Positions 21,881-30,465 of a stretch of DNA of 64,000 nucleotides are shown here, in pieces. Position 1 is the stretch's first letter, and each line of letters opens with the position of its first letter. The DNA is from Lentzea waywayandensis (GTDB taxonomy: Bacteria; Actinomycetota; Actinomycetes; Mycobacteriales; Pseudonocardiaceae), in contig NZ_FOYL01000004.1 in the NCBI RefSeq assembly GCF_900115955.1, forward strand, positions 744,001 through 808,000, read 5' to 3'. The notes beneath the pieces were generated by a model that saw nothing but the letters and a program-made list of their open reading frames with translations, was not told the DNA's origin and did not search any database. Made by a program: the position numbers and the translations under genes.

Positions 21881-21886
21881 TACGGT
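21881..21886 (+). promoter_or_regulatory. -10 element for the TRAP transporter genes
   Basis: TACGGT with six bases to the GTG at 21893; leaderless-type spacing. Confidence 0.42.
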
Positions 21887-21892
21887 CGGTTC

Positions 21893-23830
21893 GTGGCCAA
21901 CCCGGACCTCGCCCGCATCGTCGCGGAGCACGACGAGGAGATGCCGTCGCGTTCGCTCTCACCCAGGTGGGAGCGGGCACTGTGGATCGCCGGCCTGCTG
22001 ATCGCCCTCCTGGTGCTCAAGCAGGTGTTCTTCCCGTTCGCCAAGGGAAGCCAGTACTACCTGATCATCTTCCTGGCGGTGACGCTGCCGCTGGTGTTCC
22101 TCGCCTACGGCCGCGGGCACACGCCGCCCTGGTGGGACTGGATCCTGGCCGGGCTCGCCTTCGTGGTGGGCGCGTATCCGCTGTTCGGGGGCTACGACGA
22201 GTTCCTGAACCGGCAGGGCCAGCTCTCGACCCTGGACGTGATCGCGGGCTCGGTGCTGCTGGTGCTGATCCTGGAGGCCTGCCGACGCACGACCGGGTGG
22301 GTGCTTCCGGTGGTGTGCCTGGCGTTCATCGCCTACGCCTACTACGGCGGGTTCCTGCCGGCGTCGTGGTCGATCTCGCACTCCGGCATCGACTTCCCGC
22401 AGATCATCAACGGGTTCTTCAACGACTCCAGCGGGTTCTACGGCATTCCGCTGGACGTCGCCGCAACCTACATCGTGCTGTTCACGATCTACGGCGCCGT
22501 GCTGAACGCCTCGGGTGCCGGCAAGTTCTTCGTGGACGTCAGCTTCGCCGCTTTCCGCAAGTCGCGGACGGCGCCCGGTCGTACGGCGGCGACCGCGGGC
22601 TTCCTGCTGGGCACGGTTTCCGGATCCGGCACCGCGACCACGGTGTCGTTGGGCGCCGTGACGTGGCCGATGCTGCAGAAGGCCGGATATCCCAAGGAGA
22701 ACGCGGGCGGGCTGCTCGCGGCGTCCGGCATCGGGGCGATCCTGTCGCCGCCCACGCTGGGTGCGGCGGCGTTCATCATCGCCGAGTACCTGCAGGTCTC
22801 GTACCTGGAGGTGCTGATCTGGGCGATCATCCCGACGCTGCTCTACTACCTTGGCATCGCGCTGGCCGTCGAGGCGGACGCGCGGCGGTTCGGCGCCCAT
22901 CCCGTCGACGTGGACGCGCCGCGGTTCTGGGACGTGCTGAAGCTCGGCTGGTACCACTTCCTGTCGCTCTTCATCATCATCGTGTTCCTGGCGCTGGACA
23001 TCCCGGTCTACAAGGCCGTCGTGTACGCGACGGGTGTGGCGGCGCTGTTCGCGTTGATCAACCACCGGCGTGACTGGTTCCGGCTGATCGCCGACGCGCT
23101 GTCGGTCGGGGTGCGCTCGGCGTTCCCGGTGATCGCGGTGTGCGCGGCGGCCGGTGTGGTGACCTCGACGATCACCAAGACCGGGCTGGGGCAAGCGTTC
23201 GCGGGGTCGTTGGTGGACCTGGCTTCTGCTTTGACCTCGGAACCCGTCGTGGTGCTGATGCTCACGGCGGTGCTCGCGGCCGTGGCGGTGTCCGTGCTCG
23301 GGCTGGCGGTGCCGGTGACGGCGTCGTTCATCATCTCTTGGGTCGTGATCGGGCCGGCGTTGATCACGCTGGGCGTCGAGCCCGCCGAGACCGCGATGTT
23401 CATCTTCTACTACGCGGTGTTGTCCGAAGTGACGCCGCCGACCGCCCTCGCGGCCGTTGCCGCCGCGGCGCTGACCGGCGGCGACGTGATGAAGACGATG
23501 TGGCAGACGTGGAAGTACACGCTGCCCGCGTTCCTCGTGCCGCTGGCGTTCGTGCTCACCGACGCCGGTGCCGCCCTGCTGCTGCGCGGGCCGTTGCTGG
23601 ACTCGGTGTGGGCGTTCGGTGCGTCCGCGCTGGGGGTGGCCGCTCTCGCCGTGCTGACGGGCGGCTGGTTGTTCGGTCCCGCGCGCTGGCCGGAACGCCT
23701 GCTGTGCGTGCCGGCCGCGTTGTTCCTGCTCTATCTGCAGCCGTTGACGATCGCCATCGGGGCCGGGTTCCTCGTGGTGGCCGTGGCGGTACACCTGGTT
23801 TCCCGTGGGAGGGTTCGTGATGCTGCGTAG
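21893..23830 (+). CDS. TRAP transporter permease, fused 4TM/12TM type
   Basis: 645 residues. Both TRAP membrane subunits are in one chain: an N-terminal small-subunit-like part (ALWIAGLLIALLVLKQVF to about residue 200) followed by the DctM-like part, with signature FLLGTVSGSGTATTVSLGAVTWP and GYPKENAGGLLAASGIGAILSPPTLGAAAF. The second half-repeat has VTPPTALAAVAAAALTGGD. This is the usual form for TAXI-TRAP systems. It drives uptake of an organic acid (often a C4 or aromatic acid or glutamate) by ion gradient. GTG start; the 3' end overlaps the binding protein gene by 11 bases. Confidence 0.92.
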   Translation: MANPDLARIVAEHDEEMPSRSLSPRWERALWIAGLLIALLVLKQVFFPFAKGSQYYLIIFLAVTLPLVFLAYGRGHTPPWWDWILAGLAFVVGAYPLFGGYDEFLNRQGQLSTLDVIAGSVLLVLILEACRRTTGWVLPVVCLAFIAYAYYGGFLPASWSISHSGIDFPQIINGFFNDSSGFYGIPLDVAATYIVLFTIYGAVLNASGAGKFFVDVSFAAFRKSRTAPGRTAATAGFLLGTVSGSGTATTVSLGAVTWPMLQKAGYPKENAGGLLAASGIGAILSPPTLGAAAFIIAEYLQVSYLEVLIWAIIPTLLYYLGIALAVEADARRFGAHPVDVDAPRFWDVLKLGWYHFLSLFIIIVFLALDIPVYKAVVYATGVAALFALINHRRDWFRLIADALSVGVRSAFPVIAVCAAAGVVTSTITKTGLGQAFAGSLVDLASALTSEPVVVLMLTAVLAAVAVSVLGLAVPVTASFIISWVVIGPALITLGVEPAETAMFIFYYAVLSEVTPPTALAAVAAAALTGGDVMKTMWQTWKYTLPAFLVPLAFVLTDAGAALLLRGPLLDSVWAFGASALGVAALAVLTGGWLFGPARWPERLLCVPAALFLLYLQPLTIAIGAGFLVVAVAVHLVSRGRVRDAA

Positions 23831-24797
23831 GTACGCGATCGGCGCGATCGCATTGGCGCTCGTGGTTTCCGGGTGTGGCGGCAAGCGCACACCCACCACG
23901 CCGGACGCTTCGGGCGGCGGCGCGTCCTGCGAGGCGTCGGACGGCCGGATCACGATCGCGACCGGCAACTCCGGTGGCGTGTACTTCGTGGTCGGCGGCG
24001 GTCTGGCGAAGCTGATCTCCGACAACTCGAAGCTGAAGGCCTCGTCCGCCGAGACCGGCGCGTCGGTGCAGAACATCCAGCAGCTCGTCTCCGGCACCTA
24101 CGACATCGCGTTCTCGCTGGCGGACACCGCCGCGGACGCCGTCAACGGCACCGGGGCGTTCAACGGCAAGAAGGAGAAGATCGCGGCGCTGTCGCGGATC
24201 TACCCGAACTACACGCAGGTCCTCGTCCGGGCGGACTCCGGGATCAACTCCGTGGCCGACATGAAGGGCAAGCGGATCTCGACCGGCTCGCCGAAGTCCG
24301 GCACCGAGGTGATCGCCGGACGCCTGCTGAAGACGGCCGGCCTCAACATCGACTCCGACGTCCAGGCCCAGCGGCTCGACCTGACCAAGACCGCGGACGG
24401 CATGAAGGACGGCAGCATCGACGGCCTGATCTGGTCCGGCGGGTTGCCGACGCCGCAGATCACCGACATCACCACGTCCCTCAAGGACAAGGTGAAGTTC
24501 ATCGACATCACCCCGCTGCTGCCGGAGATGAAGAAGATCAGCCCGGTGTACGACACGGCGCCGATCCCGGCGGCGACCTACGGGGTCGCCGAGGTTCCCA
24601 CGATCGTGGTGCCGAACCTGCTCCTCGTGCGCGAGGACTTCGCGGCCAACAACGCCTGCGCCGTCACCAAGCTGATCTTCGACAAGAAGGCTGACCTGGA
24701 GAAGGTGCACCCGGCCGTGAAGGACATCTCGAAGGACAAGGCTTCGGCCTCCGACCCGGTCCCGCTGCACCCTGGGGCGAAGCAGGCGCTCGGCTGA
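23820..24797 (+). CDS. TAXI family TRAP transporter solute-binding lipoprotein
   Basis: 325 residues. Lipoprotein signal ([18 protein letters not shown]19), then a short Pro/Thr linker, and the TAXI domain: [48 protein letters not shown] and [17 protein letters not shown]. It captures the ligand for the fused permease encoded just upstream. Ligand unknown. GGGAGGG precedes the ATG, inside the permease gene's end. There is no separate terminator before purD, which seems to have its own promoter in the short gap. Confidence 0.92.
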   Translation: MLRRYAIGAIALALVVSGCGGKRTPTTPDASGGGASCEASDGRITIATGNSGGVYFVVGGGLAKLISDNSKLKASSAETGASVQNIQQLVSGTYDIAFSLADTAADAVNGTGAFNGKKEKIAALSRIYPNYTQVLVRADSGINSVADMKGKRISTGSPKSGTEVIAGRLLKTAGLNIDSDVQAQRLDLTKTADGMKDGSIDGLIWSGGLPTPQITDITTSLKDKVKFIDITPLLPEMKKISPVYDTAPIPAATYGVAEVPTIVVPNLLLVREDFAANNACAVTKLIFDKKADLEKVHPAVKDISKDKASASDPVPLHPGAKQALG

Positions 24798-24799
24798 AC

Positions 24800-24805
24800 T
24801 ACGCT
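24800..24805 (+). promoter_or_regulatory. -10 element for purD
   Basis: TACGCT overlapping the TAXI gene's stop region, eight bases before the purD GTG; leaderless-type. Confidence 0.45.
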
Positions 24806-24813
24806 GGGCCCTC

Positions 24814-26070
24814 GTGCGCGTCCTGGTCATCGGGTCTGGAGCCCGTGAGCATGCCCTTGTCCTCGCGTTGTCGCGCGACCCGCAGCTGACTGCTTTGGCG
24901 TGCGCGCCGGGCAACGCAGGCATAGCGGGACACGCCGAGCTCTACGGCGTCGACGTCGCCGATGCCTCGGCCGTCGCCGGCCTCGCGAAGGAGTGGAAGG
25001 CCGACCTCGTCGTCATCGGCCCCGAACAACCGCTGGTGGTCGGGGCCGCGGACGCTGTCCGTGAGCTCGGCATCCCCTGCTTCGGCCCCTCCCGCGCAGC
25101 CGCGCGGATCGAGGGTTCCAAGGCGTTCGCGAAGGACGTCATGAACGCCGCGGGGGTGCCGACCGCGCACAGCGAGGTCGTCGACAACCCGGCACGCCTG
25201 GACGCCGCTCTGGCCCGTTTCGGCCCGACGTGGGTCGTGAAGGACGACGGCCTGGCGGCCGGCAAGGGCGTCGTCGTGACGTCCGACCTGGCCGCGGCCC
25301 GTGCGCACGCGATGACGTTGCTCGACGGCGGTCACCCGGTGCTGCTGGAGTCGTTCCTCGACGGTCCGGAGGTGTCGCTGTTCTGCGTCACCGACGGCGT
25401 GTCCGTGGTGCCGCTGATCCCGGCGCAGGACTTCAAGCGCGTGGGCGACGGCGACGCCGGCCCGAACACCGGCGGCATGGGTGCCTACGCGCCGCTGCCG
25501 TGGGCGCCGGAGGGCCTGGTGTCCGAGATCGTTTCGCGCTGCGTGCAGCCCGTCGTGGACGAGCTGCGCGCACGGGAGACGCCGTTCGTCGGCCTGCTGT
25601 ACGCGGGTCTGGCGCTGACGTCCAACGGCGTGCAGGTGATCGAGTTCAACTGCCGCTTCGGTGACCCGGAGACGCAGTCCGTGCTCGCTCTGCTGAAGTC
25701 GCCGATCTCCGCTCTGTTCCTGGCGGCTGCTTCTGGTGAGCTTGCTGATCTTCCGGCTCTGGAGTGGGAGAACGGCTACGCCGTGACCGTCGTCCTGGCG
25801 GCCGAGGGCTACCCGAACCGCCCGCGCACCGGCGACGTGATCACCGGCTCCGAGGCCGACGGCGTCCTGCACGCCGGCACGCGCCGCCGTGAAGACGGCG
25901 CCGTGGTCTCGGCAGGCGGCCGAGTGCTGTCGGTCGTGGGCACCGGCAAGTCGCTGTCGAAGGCCCGCGAGCGCGCCTACAAGCGCATCGCGGACATCCA
26001 CCTCACCGGCTCGCACCACCGTTCGGACATCGCTTCCAAGGCCATCGACGGGAAGATCACGCTGCCGTGA
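24814..26070 (+). CDS. purD: Phosphoribosylamine-glycine ligase (GAR synthetase)
   Basis: 418 residues, family length. Second step of de novo IMP synthesis, ATP-dependent joining of glycine to phosphoribosylamine. [13 protein letters not shown] is the N-terminal signature; [12 protein letters not shown], the ATP-grasp [16 protein letters not shown] and the PurD signature [12 protein letters not shown] are intact. GTG start follows from the family N-terminus. Overlaps the next gene by four bases (GTGA), so the ADP-ribosylglycohydrolase is translated with it. Confidence 0.97.
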   Translation: MRVLVIGSGAREHALVLALSRDPQLTALACAPGNAGIAGHAELYGVDVADASAVAGLAKEWKADLVVIGPEQPLVVGAADAVRELGIPCFGPSRAAARIEGSKAFAKDVMNAAGVPTAHSEVVDNPARLDAALARFGPTWVVKDDGLAAGKGVVVTSDLAAARAHAMTLLDGGHPVLLESFLDGPEVSLFCVTDGVSVVPLIPAQDFKRVGDGDAGPNTGGMGAYAPLPWAPEGLVSEIVSRCVQPVVDELRARETPFVGLLYAGLALTSNGVQVIEFNCRFGDPETQSVLALLKSPISALFLAAASGELADLPALEWENGYAVTVVLAAEGYPNRPRTGDVITGSEADGVLHAGTRRREDGAVVSAGGRVLSVVGTGKSLSKARERAYKRIADIHLTGSHHRSDIASKAIDGKITLP

Positions 26071-26975
26071 GCCTGCTCGGGTGTGTGCTGGGCGGTGCTG
26101 TGGGCGACGGCCTGGGCGCGCCGATCGAGTTCTCGTCGATCGACACGATCCGCAGCCAGCACGGCCCGTCGGGTGTCGTCGACCTCCCCGCGCTGGAGAT
26201 CACCGACGACACCCAGATGGTGCTGTTCACACTCGAAGGTCTTTTGCTGGCAAGGAATCACGGCATCGACCCGCTCCTGACCGTGCGGGCCGCCTACGCG
26301 CGCTGGCTGCACACGCAGGGCGGCCCGGAGGTCGCTTCGGACGGTTGGCTGATGGCGGACCAGCGCCTGCACTCACGGCGGGCGCCGGGCCACACGTGCA
26401 TAACCGCGTTGAAGCACAACGAAAAGAACAACTCGAAGGGCTGCGGCGGCGTGATGCGCGCCGCCCCGGTCGCCGTCTGGTCTTCTGACGTGCGCGAGGT
26501 CTTCGAGCTTGCCGTCGGCACGGCTCGCATGACGCACCACCACCCGAGCGGCTACCTGTCCGCAGGCGCCCTGGCAGCGATCGTCCACGCGTTGCTGTCC
26601 GGCTCGGACCTGGTAGCGGCCGTAGCCGTGGCACGCGCCGAACTGGTCCGCTGGGACGGCCACGAGGAGCAGACCTCGTTGCTGGACAAGGTGATGGGCC
26701 TGGGGCCGTTGACCCCGGAGGAGATCGAGTCCGAACTCGGCGGCGGCTGGGTGGGCGAGGAGGCCCTGGCCATCGGCCTGCACGCCGCCCTGGTCGGCGC
26801 GAACTTCGCCGACGCCGTCCGCATCGCCGTGAACCACTCGGGCGACAGCGACTCGACGGGTTCGATCTGCGGCAACATCCTCGGCGCCCGCGACGGCGTC
26901 ACCGTGATCCCCGCCGACTGGCTTTCCGTTCTGGAACTACGAGACGTGATGGAACGCCTCGTCCTCAGCTGGTGA
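26067..26975 (+). CDS. ADP-ribosylglycohydrolase family protein
   Basis: 302 residues. [18 protein letters not shown] is the family N-terminus; the magnesium ligands are in ITDDTQM (near residue 48-54) and [18 protein letters not shown] (C-terminal). The enzyme would remove ADP-ribose from proteins, nucleic acids or small molecules, using two magnesium ions. Its coupling to purD by a GTGA overlap suggests co-expression; a metabolic reason (recycling of ADP-ribose or nucleotide-like compounds) is only inference. Convergent, 11-base overlap with the AraC-type regulator. Confidence 0.9.
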   Translation: MSLLGCVLGGAVGDGLGAPIEFSSIDTIRSQHGPSGVVDLPALEITDDTQMVLFTLEGLLLARNHGIDPLLTVRAAYARWLHTQGGPEVASDGWLMADQRLHSRRAPGHTCITALKHNEKNNSKGCGGVMRAAPVAVWSSDVREVFELAVGTARMTHHHPSGYLSAGALAAIVHALLSGSDLVAAVAVARAELVRWDGHEEQTSLLDKVMGLGPLTPEEIESELGGGWVGEEALAIGLHAALVGANFADAVRIAVNHSGDSDSTGSICGNILGARDGVTVIPADWLSVLELRDVMERLVLSW

Positions 26976-27813
26976 CGGGAATCCACAACTCCGCGGTCGC
27001 CTGGTCACCGTTGATCTGCGTGCGCAACATCGACGGCCCCTCAACGCTCTCGTAGCTGTTGGACGGGAACCACTGCGTGTACACGTCCCGCCACATGTAC
27101 TGAATCGTCTCGGGATAGGGCCCCTCGGCCGTGAACACAGCCCACGTGTTCTTGGGTACTTGCAGGGTCTCCATGTCCTCCGGCGCCTCCTGGCTGGTCA
27201 CCACCCCCTGGAAGTAGTCGAGCAGGTCGCCCTCCTCGACCCCTTCCTGGTTGAAGGTGAGGGCCAGCATCCCCTCCGGCTCCCCGTCGCTCAACGCCTT
27301 CATCCGGTCCAGCGTGGGCATCCCGATGCCCTTGACGAACTCGACGATCGCGGGGTTCATCCCCAGGTGCACCAACGGCACCCGCGTCCCCCGGCCGACC
27401 ACCTGGAACGCCTCTTTCTCGACGACCCGGTACTCCATGCTCGTACTCCCCTCCACAACCAGTCTGAACGTGAGAATCTGCTGCGACCGCAACACCTTCT
27501 TGCTGGCCCGCGCCTCCTGAGGCCCAACCCCGTGCATGGCCTTGAAAGCCCGCGCAAAGGCCTCGTTGGACCCATAACCCCACCTGACAGCGACGTCGAG
27601 CAACGAACCCCGTCCACTGAGGACTTCATTCGCCGCCTTGGTGAGCCGCCTGCGCCTGATGTACTCGCTCAGCGGAATGCCGGCGAGCGCACTGAACATC
27701 CGGCGCAGGTGGTACTCACTGGTGCCCGCGATCCGCGCGAGCACCTTGACGTCCACCTCGCCTTCGAGGTCGTCCTCGATGCGGGCCATGGCCTCGTTGA
27801 GTCGTTCCAGCAC
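26965..27813 (-). CDS. AraC family regulator with GyrI-like effector domain
   Basis: 282 residues. The N-terminal AraC/XylS DNA-binding domain has both helix-turn-helix units (VKVLARIAGTSEYHLRRMFSAL and SLLDVAVRWGYGSNEAFARAF). From about residue 125 a GyrI-like/Rob-C-terminal domain follows (YRVVEKEAFQVVGRGTRVP, AEGPYPETIQYMWRDVYTQWFPSN), which binds drug-like or hydrophobic ligands in the Rob and BmrR relatives. It probably controls its own or distant genes; no efflux gene is beside it. GTG start preceded by a leaderless -10. Confidence 0.92.
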   Translation of the reverse strand: MLERLNEAMARIEDDLEGEVDVKVLARIAGTSEYHLRRMFSALAGIPLSEYIRRRRLTKAANEVLSGRGSLLDVAVRWGYGSNEAFARAFKAMHGVGPQEARASKKVLRSQQILTFRLVVEGSTSMEYRVVEKEAFQVVGRGTRVPLVHLGMNPAIVEFVKGIGMPTLDRMKALSDGEPEGMLALTFNQEGVEEGDLLDYFQGVVTSQEAPEDMETLQVPKNTWAVFTAEGPYPETIQYMWRDVYTQWFPSNSYESVEGPSMLRTQINGDQATAELWIPVTS

Positions 27814-27820
27814 GTGCTCA

Positions 27821-27826
27821 ACGCTA
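27821..27826 (-). promoter_or_regulatory. -10 element for the AraC-type regulator gene
   Basis: TAGCGT on the reverse strand, seven bases before the GTG at 27813. Confidence 0.4.
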
Positions 27827-27862
27827 TGGGGCTCGATGCCTTCTCACCCGACTAGCTGTGCC

Positions 27863-29197
27863 CTATCCGATCGCCTGCCGCACCTCGTCCGCCATCTTCT
27901 GCGCGATGGGCGTGAACGTCCGGACGTAGGTCTTCGGGTCGTCCGGCGCCCAGTCGCCGTACCCCGTGAGCTGCACCTGCGTGCGTCCAGCCACGAAGGA
28001 AATGGTCGGCGAGTCACCCGTCAGGTAACTGCAGGCCGCGAAGTCGCCGATCTTCTCCGTGCTCATCACCGCCTCGCCGGTGATCTTGCGCGACGGCGAG
28101 GCGGGATTGCAGTCCTGCGCGTCCTTGATCGCCATCTCGGCGTCGCGGTACGTCCTGAGGCTGATCTTCAAAGCCTGGCCCCGGCTGCGTTCCGCGGCGT
28201 CGAACCACTCCGGGGAGAGCCGCCGGCACTCCTGCAGGTTCGAGTAGAAGTACCGCACCTCGTTCTTGTCGTTCTCGAACCGGTCGAAGGTCTCCCGCTC
28301 GTAGTAGTCCGCCTCGACCACACCGGAGTCCTTGCCGTTCGTGATCTCCCGGAAGAGCTGACTGCTCAGGACGTCGCAGGCGTTGGGCACGCTCTCGTAC
28401 CGTCCTGTGTGCACGTGCGTCGTTCTGCCTTGCGGACCTTTCGCGAGGTTGGCCGCAACACCCTCCAGCAGCTTCATGAACGTCGCCTTGGGATCCGTGA
28501 TCTCCTTGACGTTGCTCATCCTCGACGCACCCAGGTGAGCCTCGGCCTTGCCGTCCGCGCTGATGATGCGAGCGTTGAAGCTGTCGGGCTTGAGGCCAGG
28601 GCTCGTGTACGCCCGGAGCCCGGCCGCGGTCACCGGCGTGTCGTCCTTGCCCTGGAAGTCGGCCGGCAGCACGTCGTTGAACGGCAGCTGGCTGATGGAG
28701 AGCGTGAACCGCTCGATCCCACCCTCCGCCGTCGACTCGTAGAGGCACGTGGAGATCGCGTCGGTCTCGCCCTTGACAGTCGCATCGGCAACCGGCACGG
28801 ACTGCGGCAGGTGACTCTGGCTGTGCCAGCCGTGGGCTGCGTCCCGGAAGCCGATCTCCTCGAGCAGCGTGGCCGGCATGACCGTGCAGGCGTCGATCAC
28901 CGCCATCTCGCCGTACTTGACCGACTGCCGCTCGACCTTCTGCGCGATCACGCTGGTGTCGGCCACCTCAGGTTCCGGCACGATGGCCTGCCTGCCGTCA
29001 CTCTTGATCAGGATGGCCGTGGTGACGCCTCCGCCGACCAGCAGAACCGCCGCGAGGACGGCCGTGACGATCAGTCCGGTGCGCCTTTTCTTCGGCGGCC
29101 GCGGCGGATGCTGTTGAAACGGATAAGGCTGTTGATACGGGTGTTGCGCCGGGTTCGGCTGCTGTCGCGGCGGGTATGGCTGTTGTGGCCCGTGCAC
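27863..29197 (-). CDS. Membrane-anchored protein with two DUF3558-like modules
   Basis: 444 residues. Residues 1-40 are Pro/Gln-rich with a basic RPPKKRRT stop, then one transmembrane helix (GLIVTAVLAAVLLVGGGVTTAIL), and a large exported part. This part contains two modules that start alike: DACTVMPATLLEEIGF and NACDVLSSQLFREITNG, resembling the D-P-C start of the DUF3558 lipoproteins at 29857 and 63240. Cys spacing (TCLYES, NLQECRRL, FAACSYL) also recalls that family. Likely an extracellular actinobacterial surface protein, possibly tied to the adjacent type VII cluster. GTG start with GGGGG upstream. Family link is inference. Confidence 0.6.
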   Translation of the reverse strand: MHGPQQPYPPRQQPNPAQHPYQQPYPFQQHPPRPPKKRRTGLIVTAVLAAVLLVGGGVTTAILIKSDGRQAIVPEPEVADTSVIAQKVERQSVKYGEMAVIDACTVMPATLLEEIGFRDAAHGWHSQSHLPQSVPVADATVKGETDAISTCLYESTAEGGIERFTLSISQLPFNDVLPADFQGKDDTPVTAAGLRAYTSPGLKPDSFNARIISADGKAEAHLGASRMSNVKEITDPKATFMKLLEGVAANLAKGPQGRTTHVHTGRYESVPNACDVLSSQLFREITNGKDSGVVEADYYERETFDRFENDKNEVRYFYSNLQECRRLSPEWFDAAERSRGQALKISLRTYRDAEMAIKDAQDCNPASPSRKITGEAVMSTEKIGDFAACSYLTGDSPTISFVAGRTQVQLTGYGDWAPDDPKTYVRTFTPIAQKMADEVRQAIG

Positions 29198-29401
29198 TCA
29201 TTCCCCCAGGTGGTCGCGCGTGGTTCCTCCCCCAAGTCGCGGAAGCTACCGGAATCGCGACACGCCGCCAGTGGAATCGGAACGGAGAGTGATGTGGAAC
29301 CAACGAGGGGTGGTCTTCGTCCAACCACAGGTACGTCTTACGCAGGCGTTGGTAGCCTGCGAAGCGGGACCGAACCGTTACCAACCGTACGGGGGTAGGA
29401 C

Positions 29402-29860
29402 GTGGTGACACAGAACGCGGGGGCGGATGCCGCTCTCAGTGCCGTCGCGGGCATGGCCGGGGGCGCGATCGGGGCCGCGGTCAGCACGTTCCACGCGGCA
29501 TCGGCGTTGCTCGACGGGATGACGTCGGGTCCGTCTAGCCAGAACTTCCACGTCAACAAGGACAACGTCCTCAAGGCCGGCGTGATCATCCAGGACCAGG
29601 CCGAGGTGCTGGCGAGGGCGCTCAGGAAGGCTGAGGCTCACCTCGACGTCGATGTCAACAGCACAGAATCAGGCATCGTCAGTTCGAACATCGCAGGCGC
29701 GTGGAATCGCCGCCTGACGGTGGGTGACGACTCTTACGTCGGTCGTATCAGGCTGTATGTCGAAAGCCTGGACAAGTTGTCCCAGCAGCTCAGGGAATCG
29801 GCAAAGCAGTACGGATTCACCGAGGAAGAAATCACCACGACGTTCGGACCGGTGACGTGA
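29402..29860 (+). CDS. PE-like type VII secretion substrate (YxxxE protein)
   Basis: 152 residues. A Gly/Ala-rich hydrophobic N-terminal helix (AALSAVAGMAGGAIGAAVSTFH) is followed by two helical stretches (VLKAGVIIQDQAEVLARALRKAEAHL and YVGRIRLYVESLDKLSQQLRESAKQYG). Near the C-terminus YGFTE (137-141) fits the YxxxD/E export signal of ESX substrates. It is the first gene of the cluster and overlaps the DUF3558 gene by four bases. The helical hairpin and its place before a PPE-like protein with EspG suggest it pairs with that protein as PE with PPE. GTG start with GGGGGTAGGA upstream. Confidence 0.55.
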   Translation: MVTQNAGADAALSAVAGMAGGAIGAAVSTFHAASALLDGMTSGPSSQNFHVNKDNVLKAGVIIQDQAEVLARALRKAEAHLDVDVNSTESGIVSSNIAGAWNRRLTVGDDSYVGRIRLYVESLDKLSQQLRESAKQYGFTEEEITTTFGPVT

Positions 29861-30456
29861 GCAAGTCGATCCTCAAAATCATGGCTTTGGCGTCCGTTCT
29901 CGCGGCGACCGCAGCTTGTACGACGAACGGTGTCGGAGGGACGCCTGGGCCGACATCCGGTGGGTCTCCGACATCGGAATCCTCAAAGCCCAACGTTGAC
30001 GTGCCGAAGCGCCCTGCGGATTTGAAGGTCAACGGAGTCGATCCGTGCAAGCTGCTCACGGCTTCGCAGATGACCGAGGTCAAAGTTGCCGAGGCCGTGC
30101 CTGACCAGATCGAAGTGTCGGATCTGGGAAAGCAGCCCGGTTGCTTCTACGAAAATGGCGTCAAGTACGCCTACACGGTCGTCGGACTGACGAACAGGGA
30201 TATTCGGGCCTGGCTCGACGGCGGTGGGAACACCACATCGAGGCTCCTGGACGTCGCAGGATTCGGCGCCGCTGAAATCGTTCTAACCGGCACAGAAGGC
30301 GTCAACTGCGCCGTTGCTGTGGATGTTTCTGATGGTCAGGCGCTGTACGTCAACTACTCGCCGACCACCCAGAAGGGCGAGTCTCAGGATCAGCTGTGCG
30401 GCAACGCGAAGAAGGCGGCCACGCTCGCGGTCGAGACTCTCAAGACTTTGAAGTGA
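29857..30456 (+). CDS. DUF3558 family lipoprotein
   Basis: 199 residues. Lipoprotein signal SKSILKIMALASVLAATAAC (C21), then a Gly/Ser/Thr/Pro linker to about residue 55 and the DUF3558 domain starting GVDPCKLLTASQMTEV, with QPGCFYENG and DQLCGNAKKAA as the other conserved Cys blocks. DUF3558 lipoproteins are actinobacterial and often sit beside ESX substrate genes; function unknown. GTG start couples to the upstream gene (GTGA) and the next gene follows after nine bases, so it belongs to the operon. Confidence 0.88.
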   Translation: MSKSILKIMALASVLAATAACTTNGVGGTPGPTSGGSPTSESSKPNVDVPKRPADLKVNGVDPCKLLTASQMTEVKVAEAVPDQIEVSDLGKQPGCFYENGVKYAYTVVGLTNRDIRAWLDGGGNTTSRLLDVAGFGAAEIVLTGTEGVNCAVAVDVSDGQALYVNYSPTTQKGESQDQLCGNAKKAATLAVETLKTLK

Positions 30457-30465
30457 GGGGGAGGC

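Noticed and set aside
21959..24097. A 712-codon open frame on the - strand
   Set aside because: It is antisense to the TRAP permease gene, which has clear family motifs.
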